DNA from: Bacteroidota bacterium | GTDB lineage: Bacteria; Bacteroidota; Bacteroidia; UKL13-3 | DNA: 40,249 bases | Assembly (NCBI GenBank): GCA_947507965.1 | Contig: CANNQU010000027.1 | Location: forward strand, 1-40,249 | Direction of reading: 5' to 3' | Shown here: positions 25,342-33,945 of the stretch, piece by piece | How positions within the stretch are numbered: the first letter of the stretch is position 1 | Layout: every line of letters begins with the position of its first letter | Made by a program: the position numbers and the translations under genes | Notes under the pieces: model-generated | What the model was told of the DNA's origin: nothing | The model's database searches: none | What the model saw: the letters and a program-made list of their open reading frames with translations, nothing else

Positions 25342-26661
25342 TCATTTATGACTCCTTTTATCTTTAAATACGATGCCGTATTTTTCCAATTCCTGTAACA
25401 TTGGTTTATATAGTGCCGGTAGTATAGGAATAGCTACTCCCTTTATGGCTACTTTTTTCTCAAGAATTAATTTTGCAGCAATACCCAAAGGTAACCCTAC
25501 GGTCTTCGACATGGCAGTATAAGTATCCGTTTCACCTTCCAATTGAAGTGTGGATGTAATCGTATGTATTTTACTTCTTAACTTATATTGAATAAGATGT
25601 TGCATCACAATCATATCTAAATCTCCTTTTTCAAGTTTCCAACGACGCTCCAAAAGTTGCTGCAGAACATCGGCTGGCGAAGCATCACGCATTGATATTT
25701 TTACCTGGTCGAACAAACCCAACCATGCAATCTTTTGAATAACCCTTGGATCGGAAGTAAATTGCTCCAGTCGTTTTTTAAGCGACTTATTATTGGCCGG
25801 CATGAGTGCCTCTAACAATTCAGCATACGTAAGTTTTAATGCATTGAGCTTAAAAGAATTATCGGTAATACCTATTTTCACCAACACGTCCCAAGCCTCA
25901 CAGAAGCCGCTTTTACGCAAGGTACCCCGAATCATGGTGTTTACATGCTGTAGATTATAGGTGGTAAGATAGGATAAGGAGTCGCGATTGGCATAGCAAT
26001 CGTACATAACTCCATTTATTTTCATTTGTTCCGTTTGTGAAAAAATTCGTTGAGGAGGAATAAACTGAAACTTTCCATCCTGTAGGTATTTTGCCGTTTG
26101 CTGTCCTGCCAACACCACATTTCGAGCATTCCAAGTAAATTTATAGTTCCATGGATTGGTGTCAAATGCCTCGGCAATGAGCCCCCCGCAATACGATTTA
26201 AAGGAGCGCACCGTTCCCTTCTGAGCATGAATTTCATCGATTATTTTTTTAGCACTTAAATGATCGATACCGGGATCTAAACCACATTCATTCAAAAATA
26301 TCACTCCAGCTCTTTCGGCCGATTTATGAAGTGCCTTCATTTCATCGGTCAGATATGACGCAGTAACTAAATGTTTCCTATGCAACAAACAAATTTTGGC
26401 AACTTCGGCATGCATATGAGGTGGCAATAAAGAAATAACTAAATGATTTAGTCCAACTAATTTAGTTAGCGCATTCATATTGCTGGCATCGAGCCATGTT
26501 GCCTGGGCGAAATTATTTCTCCCTATTTTCTTTTGTGCGGCTTTTATATCACTATCGGCGATGGTTATTTGCCAATCGCATTCCGCAGCTTGTTCTGTTA
26601 AATATTTAATTAAATAGGATGAAGATTTGCCGGCACCTAAAACAAGAATATTTTTACGCAT
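25342..26661 (-). CDS. Saccharopine dehydrogenase/reductase-like protein
   Basis: The 439-residue protein begins with a Rossmann NAD(P) motif (ILVLGAGKSSSYLIKYL), followed by VISLLPPHMHAEVAKICL and the substrate-domain mark FLNECGLDPGIDHLSA, which identify the saccharopine reductase family. Related enzymes make saccharopine or other opine-type amino acids; the substrate here is not known. The start is set at 26661 because a -7 box on the minus strand (26677-26684) covers the alternative ATG at 26679. It is convergent with the GT9 gene. Confidence 0.88.
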   Translation of the reverse strand: MRKNILVLGAGKSSSYLIKYLTEQAAECDWQITIADSDIKAAQKKIGRNNFAQATWLDASNMNALTKLVGLNHLVISLLPPHMHAEVAKICLLHRKHLVTASYLTDEMKALHKSAERAGVIFLNECGLDPGIDHLSAKKIIDEIHAQKGTVRSFKSYCGGLIAEAFDTNPWNYKFTWNARNVVLAGQQTAKYLQDGKFQFIPPQRIFSQTEQMKINGVMYDCYANRDSLSYLTTYNLQHVNTMIRGTLRKSGFCEAWDVLVKIGITDNSFKLNALKLTYAELLEALMPANNKSLKKRLEQFTSDPRVIQKIAWLGLFDQVKISMRDASPADVLQQLLERRWKLEKGDLDMIVMQHLIQYKLRSKIHTITSTLQLEGETDTYTAMSKTVGLPLGIAAKLILEKKVAIKGVAIPILPALYKPMLQELEKYGIVFKDKRSHK

Positions 26662-26676
26662 AGAATATTTGTAACG

Positions 26677-26684
26677 CAAAAATA
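26677..26684 (-). promoter_or_regulatory. Bacteroidota -7 element of the saccharopine-reductase-like gene
   Basis: TATTTTTG on the minus strand matches TAnnTTTG and lies 15 bases before the ATG at 26661, giving a leader of roughly ten bases. It decides between the two candidate start codons. Confidence 0.5.
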
Positions 26685-26792
26685 CATTATAGGAAACAGA
26701 TAAATAGAAGTAAATTTCAGGAGACTCTTTAAACCATTCATCAAGTGATTACTCAACATAAAAAATCACTTTCTGGAATCGAGTGCTCCATA

Positions 26793-27488
26793 TTATAACT
26801 GCCCTTCATCGGAGAAACTATAGAATCCATTATCGGTAATAATCAAATGGTCGAGCACCGAAATTCCGAAGATTTTACATGCTTCAATGATTCTTTTTGT
26901 GATATCGATATCTTGTGAACTTGGATTTAAATTACCGGATGGATGATTATGGGCAAGTATTATTGATGAAGCCTCTTTTTCGACGGCTTGTTTCATTATT
27001 TTGGTGATATCGACCACCGTGCCATGCAACCCTCCAATGCTTATCCGCTCCTTTTTTATCACCGATAAATTACGGCGCAAGAGTATGATCCAAAATTCTT
27101 CATGATTTAAATTTTCAAACTCTGGATTAAAATAATCATAAATCTCTCGTGGTTTGGTAAGCCGATCTTTTGTAGGAGATTCATAGGCTCTTCGCCTGCG
27201 ACCCAATTCCATTGCAGCCGCTATGGTAACTGCTTTAGCCGGGCCAATTCCTTTTACCAACATTAGATCCTTCTCGGAGAGCTTACCCAATGCCACGATA
27301 TCGTCGTTTACCAATTTCAAAATCTCCTGACAAAGTTGCACCGCCGATCGATTACGAGTGCCATTTCCAATAAGTAAAGCTAGTAATTCGGCATTGCTCA
27401 ACGCCCCCTTTCCTTTAGAAAGTAATTTTTCACGCGGCTTGTCGTCATCAGCCCAGGCCTTGATCGTAAGATGTTTGGTTTCTTCCAT
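26793..27488 (-). CDS. radC: RadC family JAB-domain protein
   Basis: The 231-residue protein has the RadC (UPF0758) layout: an N-terminal helix-hairpin-helix section (KDLMLVKGIGPAKAVTIAAAMELGRR) and a C-terminal JAB1/MPN-like domain with the metal motif LAHNHPSGNLNPSSQD (H-x-H-P-S-G, then S-x-x-D). Despite the name, a DNA repair role is not supported for most members; the activity is unknown. A minus-strand -7 box lies at 27553-27560. Confidence 0.95.
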   Translation of the reverse strand: MEETKHLTIKAWADDDKPREKLLSKGKGALSNAELLALLIGNGTRNRSAVQLCQEILKLVNDDIVALGKLSEKDLMLVKGIGPAKAVTIAAAMELGRRRRAYESPTKDRLTKPREIYDYFNPEFENLNHEEFWIILLRRNLSVIKKERISIGGLHGTVVDITKIMKQAVEKEASSIILAHNHPSGNLNPSSQDIDITKRIIEACKIFGISVLDHLIITDNGFYSFSDEGQL

Positions 27489-27552
27489 AAATTTTATTTA
27501 TTACGTTTATTACTCAAGCCATAGCAGCGGTTTTACGATGCAAGGCCTAAAG

Positions 27553-27560
27553 CAAAGTTA
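27553..27560 (-). promoter_or_regulatory. Bacteroidota -7 element of radC
   Basis: TAACTTTG on the minus strand is an exact TAnnTTTG match. It ends 64 bases before the radC ATG, which leaves an untranslated leader of about 60 bases, unusually long next to the other promoters here. Confidence 0.5.
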
Positions 27561-27611
27561 ATAAATAATAAGGAATCATGTAGATTAATCAAACCCGGAG
27601 AAAGCTCAGGA

Positions 27612-30600
27612 TCATCTCAACAAATAAATTTTGCCTGTATTTTCATTAATGTCTTTCGAATCGTTTTTAAAATAGGCATCGCCTTCGGTATCACGTAGCG
27701 TATAGTTTTTCTTTTTATCCATGATATGCACTTTATAAAGGTAAACACCGTTAGCTAATCGATCGCCGTATTCATCGGTACCATCCCATACAATACCCGT
27801 AATATTGGCACCTATATGAATCATGCCTAACTCCTCTTTAGATATCGTCTTTACTACTTTCCCTGCAACGGTAGAAATTTGCACTTTAATATCGTCGGGT
27901 AAGTTTTCTCCCGTGATGGTGAAAACAAAATGCATGGCATTATTTACTGGATTTGGATAAGGATAAAAATTAGTAATCGTGGCTTTACTTATTACCTCAA
28001 AATTAATAGAATAATCCTTCACCCCTGCCTTATTTCCTGAGGCATCATTTACATTTACAATTAAAGTATAGATGCCATCGGGAAGATGCTCCGGCTTAAA
28101 CTCAATGGTTGACCTACGCTTTATTGAATCGGCTGGAGTAAAGGTAATCGTTGGTAAATTAAAGTTAATTCGCTGCATTATCTTGGAAGGGCTAACCAAG
28201 AACACTTTAAAATATTGAGTATCATTAAGCAGCCTCATTTTATTTTCATCCGTAGCCGAAATTAGAATGACAGGCGAAGGCGAAACAATTTCATTATTAT
28301 TAATATGTACACCATCAAAAGTTACATCAAGTATTGGATTTATTTTATCGGAAACCACAAAAACATTTCTCTGAAAACCATTATTACTATATACTTTTTC
28401 TTGCTGAACACCGGGGTTGAAAATAATTTGCAATCGATTTTGCCCCCCTCTACCCAAGGTGCTAAATGAAGCTCCGAAGCTTATGGTATCACCCGATGGC
28501 AATGGCTCCAGTTTGGTGTAGAGTAACGTATCTTCCTTATTCTGACTATTTAAAAGCTTTACCTGAACATCAATACTATCCAAACCTACGTCGGAGATAT
28601 TTTGGAAAGCTAGATTAAAACGGATGCTATCGCCTTCCTGTAACGAATCCTTATAAAAGAAAAAATTATGGTTAACATTCACGCTCGCTTCCGGAAGCTC
28701 ATCAAAGGTAACAATCCAATGTTTAAGTTGTAAAGAGGTACGCAACGAATCATCATCGTAGTACATTACAATCTTCAGTTGAGGATAATTGGTGGTGAGA
28801 ATACTGCTGATATCAAAAGTATCGACTCGTAAATTACTAAAAAGAGGCACTTCCTGCCGTGTGTTCGACAAGCCAATGATATCATAATGAAAACCATCCT
28901 TACTATTGTCGGCTCCACTATTCCACACATAAACAGTGCGCCATTTTGAGGCACCAAAAATCCATTCACTACTCATACTTCCTACTTTTGCCAACGGATA
29001 TATTTGTGTGAACTTCTCCAGTTTTTGTGCTAATGGCGGACCTGCTAATCCATTTAAAGTGTCTGCTGTTTCCTCATATAGGGCATCATCGGGCATCGCA
29101 TTTTTTCTAGTCATCAAAAAATACGGCCATCCTTCCTTTACAACACCTAATTTGCTGGCTCCTATCCGTTTAAAGGCATTGATCAAGGAAGTATCCCAGT
29201 TTTCCACTCCGGTGTTTCTTCCATTATGAACAAAAATATGGTAGCCACTAGGGATATTGTTGATATGATTACGTAATGAATCTCTACTTGCCTGAAAATT
29301 GGCATTGCCAATATGGTTGGTGTTAAACCAAAACGTTCCACTTGGTTTTATCGTTACTAAACCGGTATTTCCCGGGGCGAATGGATCGGGTACTTGCGCC
29401 GGTAAATTAAATTGACTGGTATAACTATATCTTGCCTCATTATCGGGATTGTAGGCAATGATGGAGATACCGTCTCCTATCGTTAGGTAACGCGTTGGCC
29501 AATAATTTTGATTATGGGTACGAACGGATGATCCATTTTGGCCGTAGGTGGTAAGGCTATAAAAAGAAGATGTTTTACGCAAAAAGTTAAAGGTGCGTGA
29601 AGTCGTATCGATTAACAACGTAGCACTCTGAATATTATTAAACTGTTGAAAATGCTTCTGCGCCCACCCTCCTGGCGAATTCTCTATATAAATAAACGAT
29701 GATGATTCCCATGCGCTAAGTCCGATAACATTATTTAGCTTAACTCGCCAATAATAAACCATACTATCTGAAGGAACTAAAATAGGCTGCCATGCTGCAA
29801 TGAAGTCGGTGGAGATGATGGAAGAAACCTGTTTAAAAGGAGAATTAAAATTCGCGTTCGTATCAAGTTCAAAAACAAAATCATGCATAACTCCATCTAT
29901 TGCACTCGATTGAGCTTTGAGTGTGAAGGCCTTCTTATTTACAATACTGTATGGTGTAGGAGATATTATTTGCACCCCTTCTGAGGCCATGAAAAATTGC
30001 AAACTATAACGGTTATTGGCTTCATTACTCTCGGTGATCTCCAATTGAGCATCTACATACGCATCAAAATAATTTATCCCCTTCGTTTTAACATCTTTCG
30101 ATTTTATCCAGAAGTACGTCGTGTCTGTATTGTAGGTTGACCGCTTTCTTAAACTAGGTAGTTGAATGATGGTATTATTGGGTAGTGTACGCTTCAAACT
30201 AATAGTAAAGGAATCCGTGAGTGCCTTCCCTGTATTGTTAATAACAACCGCCACAGCAAACGAATCGGACAATGCCGTTACATCCCGTGGCGTTATGAAA
30301 ACATTAGAAATTGAATAATCGGATTGACTCTTGAAATACATGTGAATCGCCGGATCTCCTTCGAAGGCAAACTGGCGTGAATGAATGGTATTGAATACAT
30401 TATTTCCAGAAGCATCTTGATAATCGATAATGGACTGCTTAAGAATGTCGCCAACTCCTTTATTATAACTTTTGTTACTTACGTTTTGATAGTAACGTAA
30501 ATTAAATGCATCCAATTCACTCGTAAAACCGTACCCACTATTGGCTATCCATCCTACGGTACCACCATCCGGATACAAAATAAACTTCTCACCCAACGAC

Positions 30601-32624
30601 CCCTTGGTATAACTATTTCCCAATACACATCCACTAAACATCATCAACGGGTATTTGCCTTTATTACTCATCTCGCTTGGCCCACCAAAATCGATCTCTA
30701 AAATATCAGAAGCTCCATGCCCAACATACGTGAGCATTCCTAAGCCATTCTCTATGTCTTTTTGAATATATAATTTCAATCCTGAACTCACAGAAACCGA
30801 CTGGTCTTTGGAATATAGCTTTGTTCTTCCCCCTACCATAGGGCCTTCTATTATGGGCTTGTATCCATTAAGATAGGCCGAAAAGTTAGTGTTCTCCACA
30901 ATGTCTCTGCCCCCGGCTAAATGTAAGATATTTTTTTGCCAGAGTTGTGAAGGTGTGGCTTCATATTCCTTTATTTTATTTAAATAATTATTGATATCAA
31001 CATTGGTAATTGCTGGAATTCGACCGGTGGGTATGGCCGGTTCATACACCGTACCTTTTAATCCGGAAGTAATCATATAATCGGAGCCCGGGGTACCCCA
31101 TGTTGGCACTAAATCATAGTTAAATCCAATGGTATCGCTTCGCACTAAATAATGCAGCTGTCCCTTTCCTAAAAGCAATAAATATTTCGGTTGTGCAGGT
31201 AATTTCTCCAATGCAAAATCACAGAAATTTCGAAGTGCCATAGGATGATGTAAGCCATAATAAAATTGATTGAAAAGTTGCTGTGACGTCACAACAAGTG
31301 GCTTATAGCCCGTACTGGCACGGTATACAGCATATTCGGTTGCACCTTGCAATAATTTATTATTGGTTATGATAAGATAATCGTAACTGTTATTAGGCAA
31401 ATCAAAGTCAACAAATTGAATCTTCTCTAAACTAATAACACTTAAAATATCGGTACTGTCGCAAATATAAATTTCTTTGACACGATTGGAATTCGGCAAA
31501 ATAAACTGCAACGCCCCCAAATTAATACTTCCTCGAATTCTAAGATGATTGGTTTTGTCATAGATAAGAGGAGTGCTTTTGCTTGAATTATAGTTTATGA
31601 ACTTTACAAAACTCTTAGTACCTGCTACCAGACCAACAAAATTAAATGCGAACTTGGAAGTATTCCCAAGATTAAAAAGTCGAGGGTAGGTTAAAAACAC
31701 ACCCCCAACACAATGATTGTCGGCGATTAAACCCAGATTATTGATAATGGAAAACTGAAATCGCGTGGTAGTATTGCCGATATCTGAATTCAATAAATCG
31801 AAATATTTCCTTACCGTTACATACCCTTTATAGGTTGTATCTATAAGTTGACGATACGTTGTATTATTGGCACTTACACGTACCACCATGTGGTGGTTCA
31901 TCGTTTGCCCTGCAGGCAATACCACATCACTTCTCCCATACCACAATAGGGTAGCAAAAGCAGCAGCACCTGCATTATATAAATAGGGTGTTTGAATGTC
32001 CCGGTTATTGGTTTGTCCTCTCTTAAACAACCCACCAAGCCAGCCTTCTGCATCCGTGTATTCTGAGAGCGCTCCATACTCAAGTACAGGATTTCCATCC
32101 CAAAAAGTTTCGGCATAGGTTGCATTTACGGTATGCATAAAATAAGTTTCCGGTATCAAGGAGCTAAAGGTAGTGTCGGCAAAGGAAGCCATACGCTTGC
32201 CTCCTGTGGAAACCCATGTTAAAAAGTAGGAATTGGTATCGGTATATAAACTAAAAAAAGTATGTGGTTGCTCTTTGGAGGTACGATAAAGAGGCGTATC
32301 TGGAATTCCATCATTTTTCTTAGCATAAAATTCAATAAAATCTCCCGCATCAAAACGGTCATCTTCTTCTCCCAAAATATAAATATATTGTTCCTTACCT
32401 AAATTAAAGAGTTGAAAATTTTTAGGATTAATGGTATTGACATTTATTCCCGCACTCACCAAGGTGCTATATCCTATTCGATAAATTCCATCTTGTGAAA
32501 TTTGAATCTTATAATATTCCTGGTTGAAATTAATCCATTCATTGCCAAACCTCTGCTGTGCCTCCAAAGAAGAAAGATTCACAAAAAACAAAAAAAAAGC
32601 AAGAACTACCGATTTCATGACCAT
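27612..32624 (-). CDS. porU2: Giant C25 (gingipain-like) peptidase, putative T9SS sortase PorU2
   Basis: The 1670-residue protein has a signal peptide (MKSVVLAFFLFFVNLSSLEAQ; two ATGs, 32624 and 32618, are possible) and a C25 cysteine-peptidase domain. The catalytic pair is probably H636 in TYVGHGASD and C666 in FSGCVLG. Further on are CARDB-like segments (around 785-880), an ILEI/FAM3-like domain (about 1070-1195, SGYHIFVHNGRN and KLGVVKEGWPYFLM), another CARDB-like part and a C-terminal FlgD/Ig-like domain (YPYPNPVNN, GIVWDGTDEYGDRLANGVYLYKV). PorU cuts sorting domains from T9SS cargo; this longer form is what databases call PorU2, and its role is inferred. Unlike secreted gingipains it does not end in a sorting domain with a KxF/R-type close. 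Confidence 0.85.
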   Translation of the reverse strand: MVMKSVVLAFFLFFVNLSSLEAQQRFGNEWINFNQEYYKIQISQDGIYRIGYSTLVSAGINVNTINPKNFQLFNLGKEQYIYILGEEDDRFDAGDFIEFYAKKNDGIPDTPLYRTSKEQPHTFFSLYTDTNSYFLTWVSTGGKRMASFADTTFSSLIPETYFMHTVNATYAETFWDGNPVLEYGALSEYTDAEGWLGGLFKRGQTNNRDIQTPYLYNAGAAAFATLLWYGRSDVVLPAGQTMNHHMVVRVSANNTTYRQLIDTTYKGYVTVRKYFDLLNSDIGNTTTRFQFSIINNLGLIADNHCVGGVFLTYPRLFNLGNTSKFAFNFVGLVAGTKSFVKFINYNSSKSTPLIYDKTNHLRIRGSINLGALQFILPNSNRVKEIYICDSTDILSVISLEKIQFVDFDLPNNSYDYLIITNNKLLQGATEYAVYRASTGYKPLVVTSQQLFNQFYYGLHHPMALRNFCDFALEKLPAQPKYLLLLGKGQLHYLVRSDTIGFNYDLVPTWGTPGSDYMITSGLKGTVYEPAIPTGRIPAITNVDINNYLNKIKEYEATPSQLWQKNILHLAGGRDIVENTNFSAYLNGYKPIIEGPMVGGRTKLYSKDQSVSVSSGLKLYIQKDIENGLGMLTYVGHGASDILEIDFGGPSEMSNKGKYPLMMFSGCVLGNSYTKGSLGEKFILYPDGGTVGWIANSGYGFTSELDAFNLRYYQNVSNKSYNKGVGDILKQSIIDYQDASGNNVFNTIHSRQFAFEGDPAIHMYFKSQSDYSISNVFITPRDVTALSDSFAVAVVINNTGKALTDSFTISLKRTLPNNTIIQLPSLRKRSTYNTDTTYFWIKSKDVKTKGINYFDAYVDAQLEITESNEANNRYSLQFFMASEGVQIISPTPYSIVNKKAFTLKAQSSAIDGVMHDFVFELDTNANFNSPFKQVSSIISTDFIAAWQPILVPSDSMVYYWRVKLNNVIGLSAWESSSFIYIENSPGGWAQKHFQQFNNIQSATLLIDTTSRTFNFLRKTSSFYSLTTYGQNGSSVRTHNQNYWPTRYLTIGDGISIIAYNPDNEARYSYTSQFNLPAQVPDPFAPGNTGLVTIKPSGTFWFNTNHIGNANFQASRDSLRNHINNIPSGYHIFVHNGRNTGVENWDTSLINAFKRIGASKLGVVKEGWPYFLMTRKNAMPDDALYEETADTLNGLAGPPLAQKLEKFTQIYPLAKVGSMSSEWIFGASKWRTVYVWNSGADNSKDGFHYDIIGLSNTRQEVPLFSNLRVDTFDISSILTTNYPQLKIVMYYDDDSLRTSLQLKHWIVTFDELPEASVNVNHNFFFYKDSLQEGDSIRFNLAFQNISDVGLDSIDVQVKLLNSQNKEDTLLYTKLEPLPSGDTISFGASFSTLGRGGQNRLQIIFNPGVQQEKVYSNNGFQRNVFVVSDKINPILDVTFDGVHINNNEIVSPSPVILISATDENKMRLLNDTQYFKVFLVSPSKIMQRINFNLPTITFTPADSIKRRSTIEFKPEHLPDGIYTLIVNVNDASGNKAGVKDYSINFEVISKATITNFYPYPNPVNNAMHFVFTITGENLPDDIKVQISTVAGKVVKTISKEELGMIHIGANITGIVWDGTDEYGDRLANGVYLYKVHIMDKKKNYTLRDTEGDAYFKNDSKDINENTGKIYLLR

Positions 32625-32679
32625 TTCATTTTGTTCGACAAAGAGCTCTCTTGAGCTATTATTGTTTCACAAATTAAGC

Positions 32680-32699
32680 TATTTATTTATAAATAAATA
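32680..32699. repeat. Perfect 20-base AT palindrome
   Basis: TATTTATTTATAAATAAATA is its own reverse complement over all 20 bases. It lies about 60 bases upstream of the porU2-like gene (minus strand) and about 145 bases after the stop of the small Lys-rich gene. It contains no G or C and may be an operator or chance in AT-rich DNA. Confidence 0.6.
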
Positions 32700-32844
32700 C
32701 TAAATGTAAAAAAAAATTACAATGCCCCCATCCCATTACACTTACGATAACCAACAGAAAACAAATCAATTAATGATCCTAGAATAAGGCCGAAACGATG
32801 AAATGCAAACCTTATCAAAGTGCAATGCGAAAAATAAAAACAAC

Positions 32845-33240
32845 TTAGTCGACGTAAATTCTATTGCCATTCTTATTAATGTAATATTTCCCTCCTTTAG
32901 GCCCTACTTGTATCTTTTCTCCATTAGGCCCTTGAGAAGAACCTCCTGTTTTAGTATCTTTCTTTTGCTCCTCCTTTTTAACTTCAACTTTCTTTGCCTC
33001 TACCTTCTTTGCTTCTGCCTTTTTCTTAGCGTCAGCATTCTTTGGGTCAGCATTCTTTGGGTCGGGCTTTTTGGTGGCTGGCTTTTTGGTGGCTGGCTGT
33101 GCTTGCTTTTTAGACTCGCCTTTCACTTCCTTCTTGTCGGCCGTCTTCGGCTTGGCATCTTTTGAGGGAATGGTTTGTGACATTGAAAACAACACCGTAA
33201 AAGTGAAGGCAACGGTTAGGAGGTAAATTTTAAATTTCAT
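32845..33240 (-). CDS. Small secreted Lys/Ala-rich protein with PBCV-type basic adaptor tail
   Basis: From ATG 33240 the product has 131 residues: a signal peptide (MKFKIYLLTVAFTFTVLFSMSQ), a highly basic low-complexity stretch rich in Lys, Ala, Pro and Glu with short repeats (ATKKP twice, DPKNA, KKVE twice), and a C-terminal motif QVGPKGGKYYINKNGNRIYVD. That tail matches the PBCV-specific basic adaptor pattern (GPxGGkyYinxnGxkxYv), found fused to many proteins and also in short Bacteroidota proteins. Its function is unknown. The minus-strand -7 box at 33262-33269 covers part of the upstream frame and decides for this start over 33297. Confidence 0.82.
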   Translation of the reverse strand: MKFKIYLLTVAFTFTVLFSMSQTIPSKDAKPKTADKKEVKGESKKQAQPATKKPATKKPDPKNADPKNADAKKKAEAKKVEAKKVEVKKEEQKKDTKTGGSSQGPNGEKIQVGPKGGKYYINKNGNRIYVD

Positions 33241-33261
33241 GGCGAATAAAATAAGGTTAGG

Positions 33262-33269
33262 CAAAGGTA
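33262..33269 (-). promoter_or_regulatory. Bacteroidota -7 element of the Lys-rich protein gene
   Basis: TACCTTTG on the minus strand, the same octamer as for rplU, ends 21 bases before the ATG at 33240. The leader is about 16 bases. Confidence 0.55.
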
Positions 33270-33356
33270 CATCTTTACTTAAACGAGCCCCCTGCAATAA
33301 TGTTAATCCCCGTTAAATAATAGCCGACTGCGGTATGAAGTAGAGAACTAAAAGAC

Positions 33357-33364
33357 TACTTTTG
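33357..33364 (+). promoter_or_regulatory. Bacteroidota -7 element of the thioesterase gene
   Basis: TACTTTTG is an exact TAnnTTTG match. It overlaps the TTG at 33362 that would extend the gene, so the ATG at 33389 is the start, with a leader of about 20 bases. Confidence 0.55.
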
Positions 33365-33388
33365 AACTTCTTACACTTCAAGCCGATT

Positions 33389-33805
33389 ATGGTTTTAAAC
33401 AAAACAAAATTCACCACCGAAATCACGTTACGTCCCGATGATATCGATTTAAATAATCATCTCCATAGTAGTAAATACATGGACTACGTACTCTTTGCCA
33501 GGTACGACCAGATGGAGAGGTGCTATGGATTTAGTATGGAACAATTCGTTTCGGCCGGGTATAGTTGGGTTATGACGGATTGCTTTATGCAATTTAAACG
33601 TCCCCTTTTTTTGAATGACATGGCAGAGGTTACCACATGGGTAGAAGAACTGAATAAAAACAACGTGGAAGTGCATTTTTTAATTACGAATAAGAAAACA
33701 AAAAAACGATCCTGTGGTGGGTGGTTTAAATATGCTATGATTGATCTTGCAACTCAACGCTCAACACAGATACCGGCTGAGATTATACAAAAATACTCGA
33801 TCTAG
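33389..33805 (+). CDS. Acyl-CoA thioesterase, 4HBT hotdog family
   Basis: The 138-residue protein fits the 4-hydroxybenzoyl-CoA thioesterase/FatA-like hotdog family: RPDDIDLNNHLHSSKYMDYVLFAR contains the catalytic-type D-x-N-x-H motif (here DLNNH), followed by the long helix region and strands MTDCFMQFKRPLFLNDMAEVTTWV. It probably hydrolyses an acyl-CoA or acyl-carrier thioester in the cytosol; the substrate is unknown. It stands alone and is followed by a 140-base gap before the glycosyltransferase promoters. Confidence 0.9.
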   Translation: MVLNKTKFTTEITLRPDDIDLNNHLHSSKYMDYVLFARYDQMERCYGFSMEQFVSAGYSWVMTDCFMQFKRPLFLNDMAEVTTWVEELNKNNVEVHFLITNKKTKKRSCGGWFKYAMIDLATQRSTQIPAEIIQKYSI

Positions 33806-33903
33806 AATGCCAACGAAATTCAGCCGAAACAACATCACTAAATCATAGCTCTTGCTTATACCATTAGAGAGTAGGCAGCTTTAGTGTTATTTCATTCGTA
33901 AAG

Positions 33904-33926
33904 TAGCTTTGCAATCCTTACTTTTG
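33904..33926 (+). promoter_or_regulatory. Two overlapping Bacteroidota -7 elements of the GT2 gene
   Basis: TAGCTTTG (33904-33911) and TACTTTTG (33919-33926) both match TAnnTTTG, 15 bases apart. Each has a TTTA- or TTCG-like tetramer 20 bases upstream (33880-33883 and 33895-33898). Two alternative starts in front of the 33946 gene are likely. Confidence 0.5.
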
Positions 33927-33945
33927 CAAACTTTTCCTTACGTTC

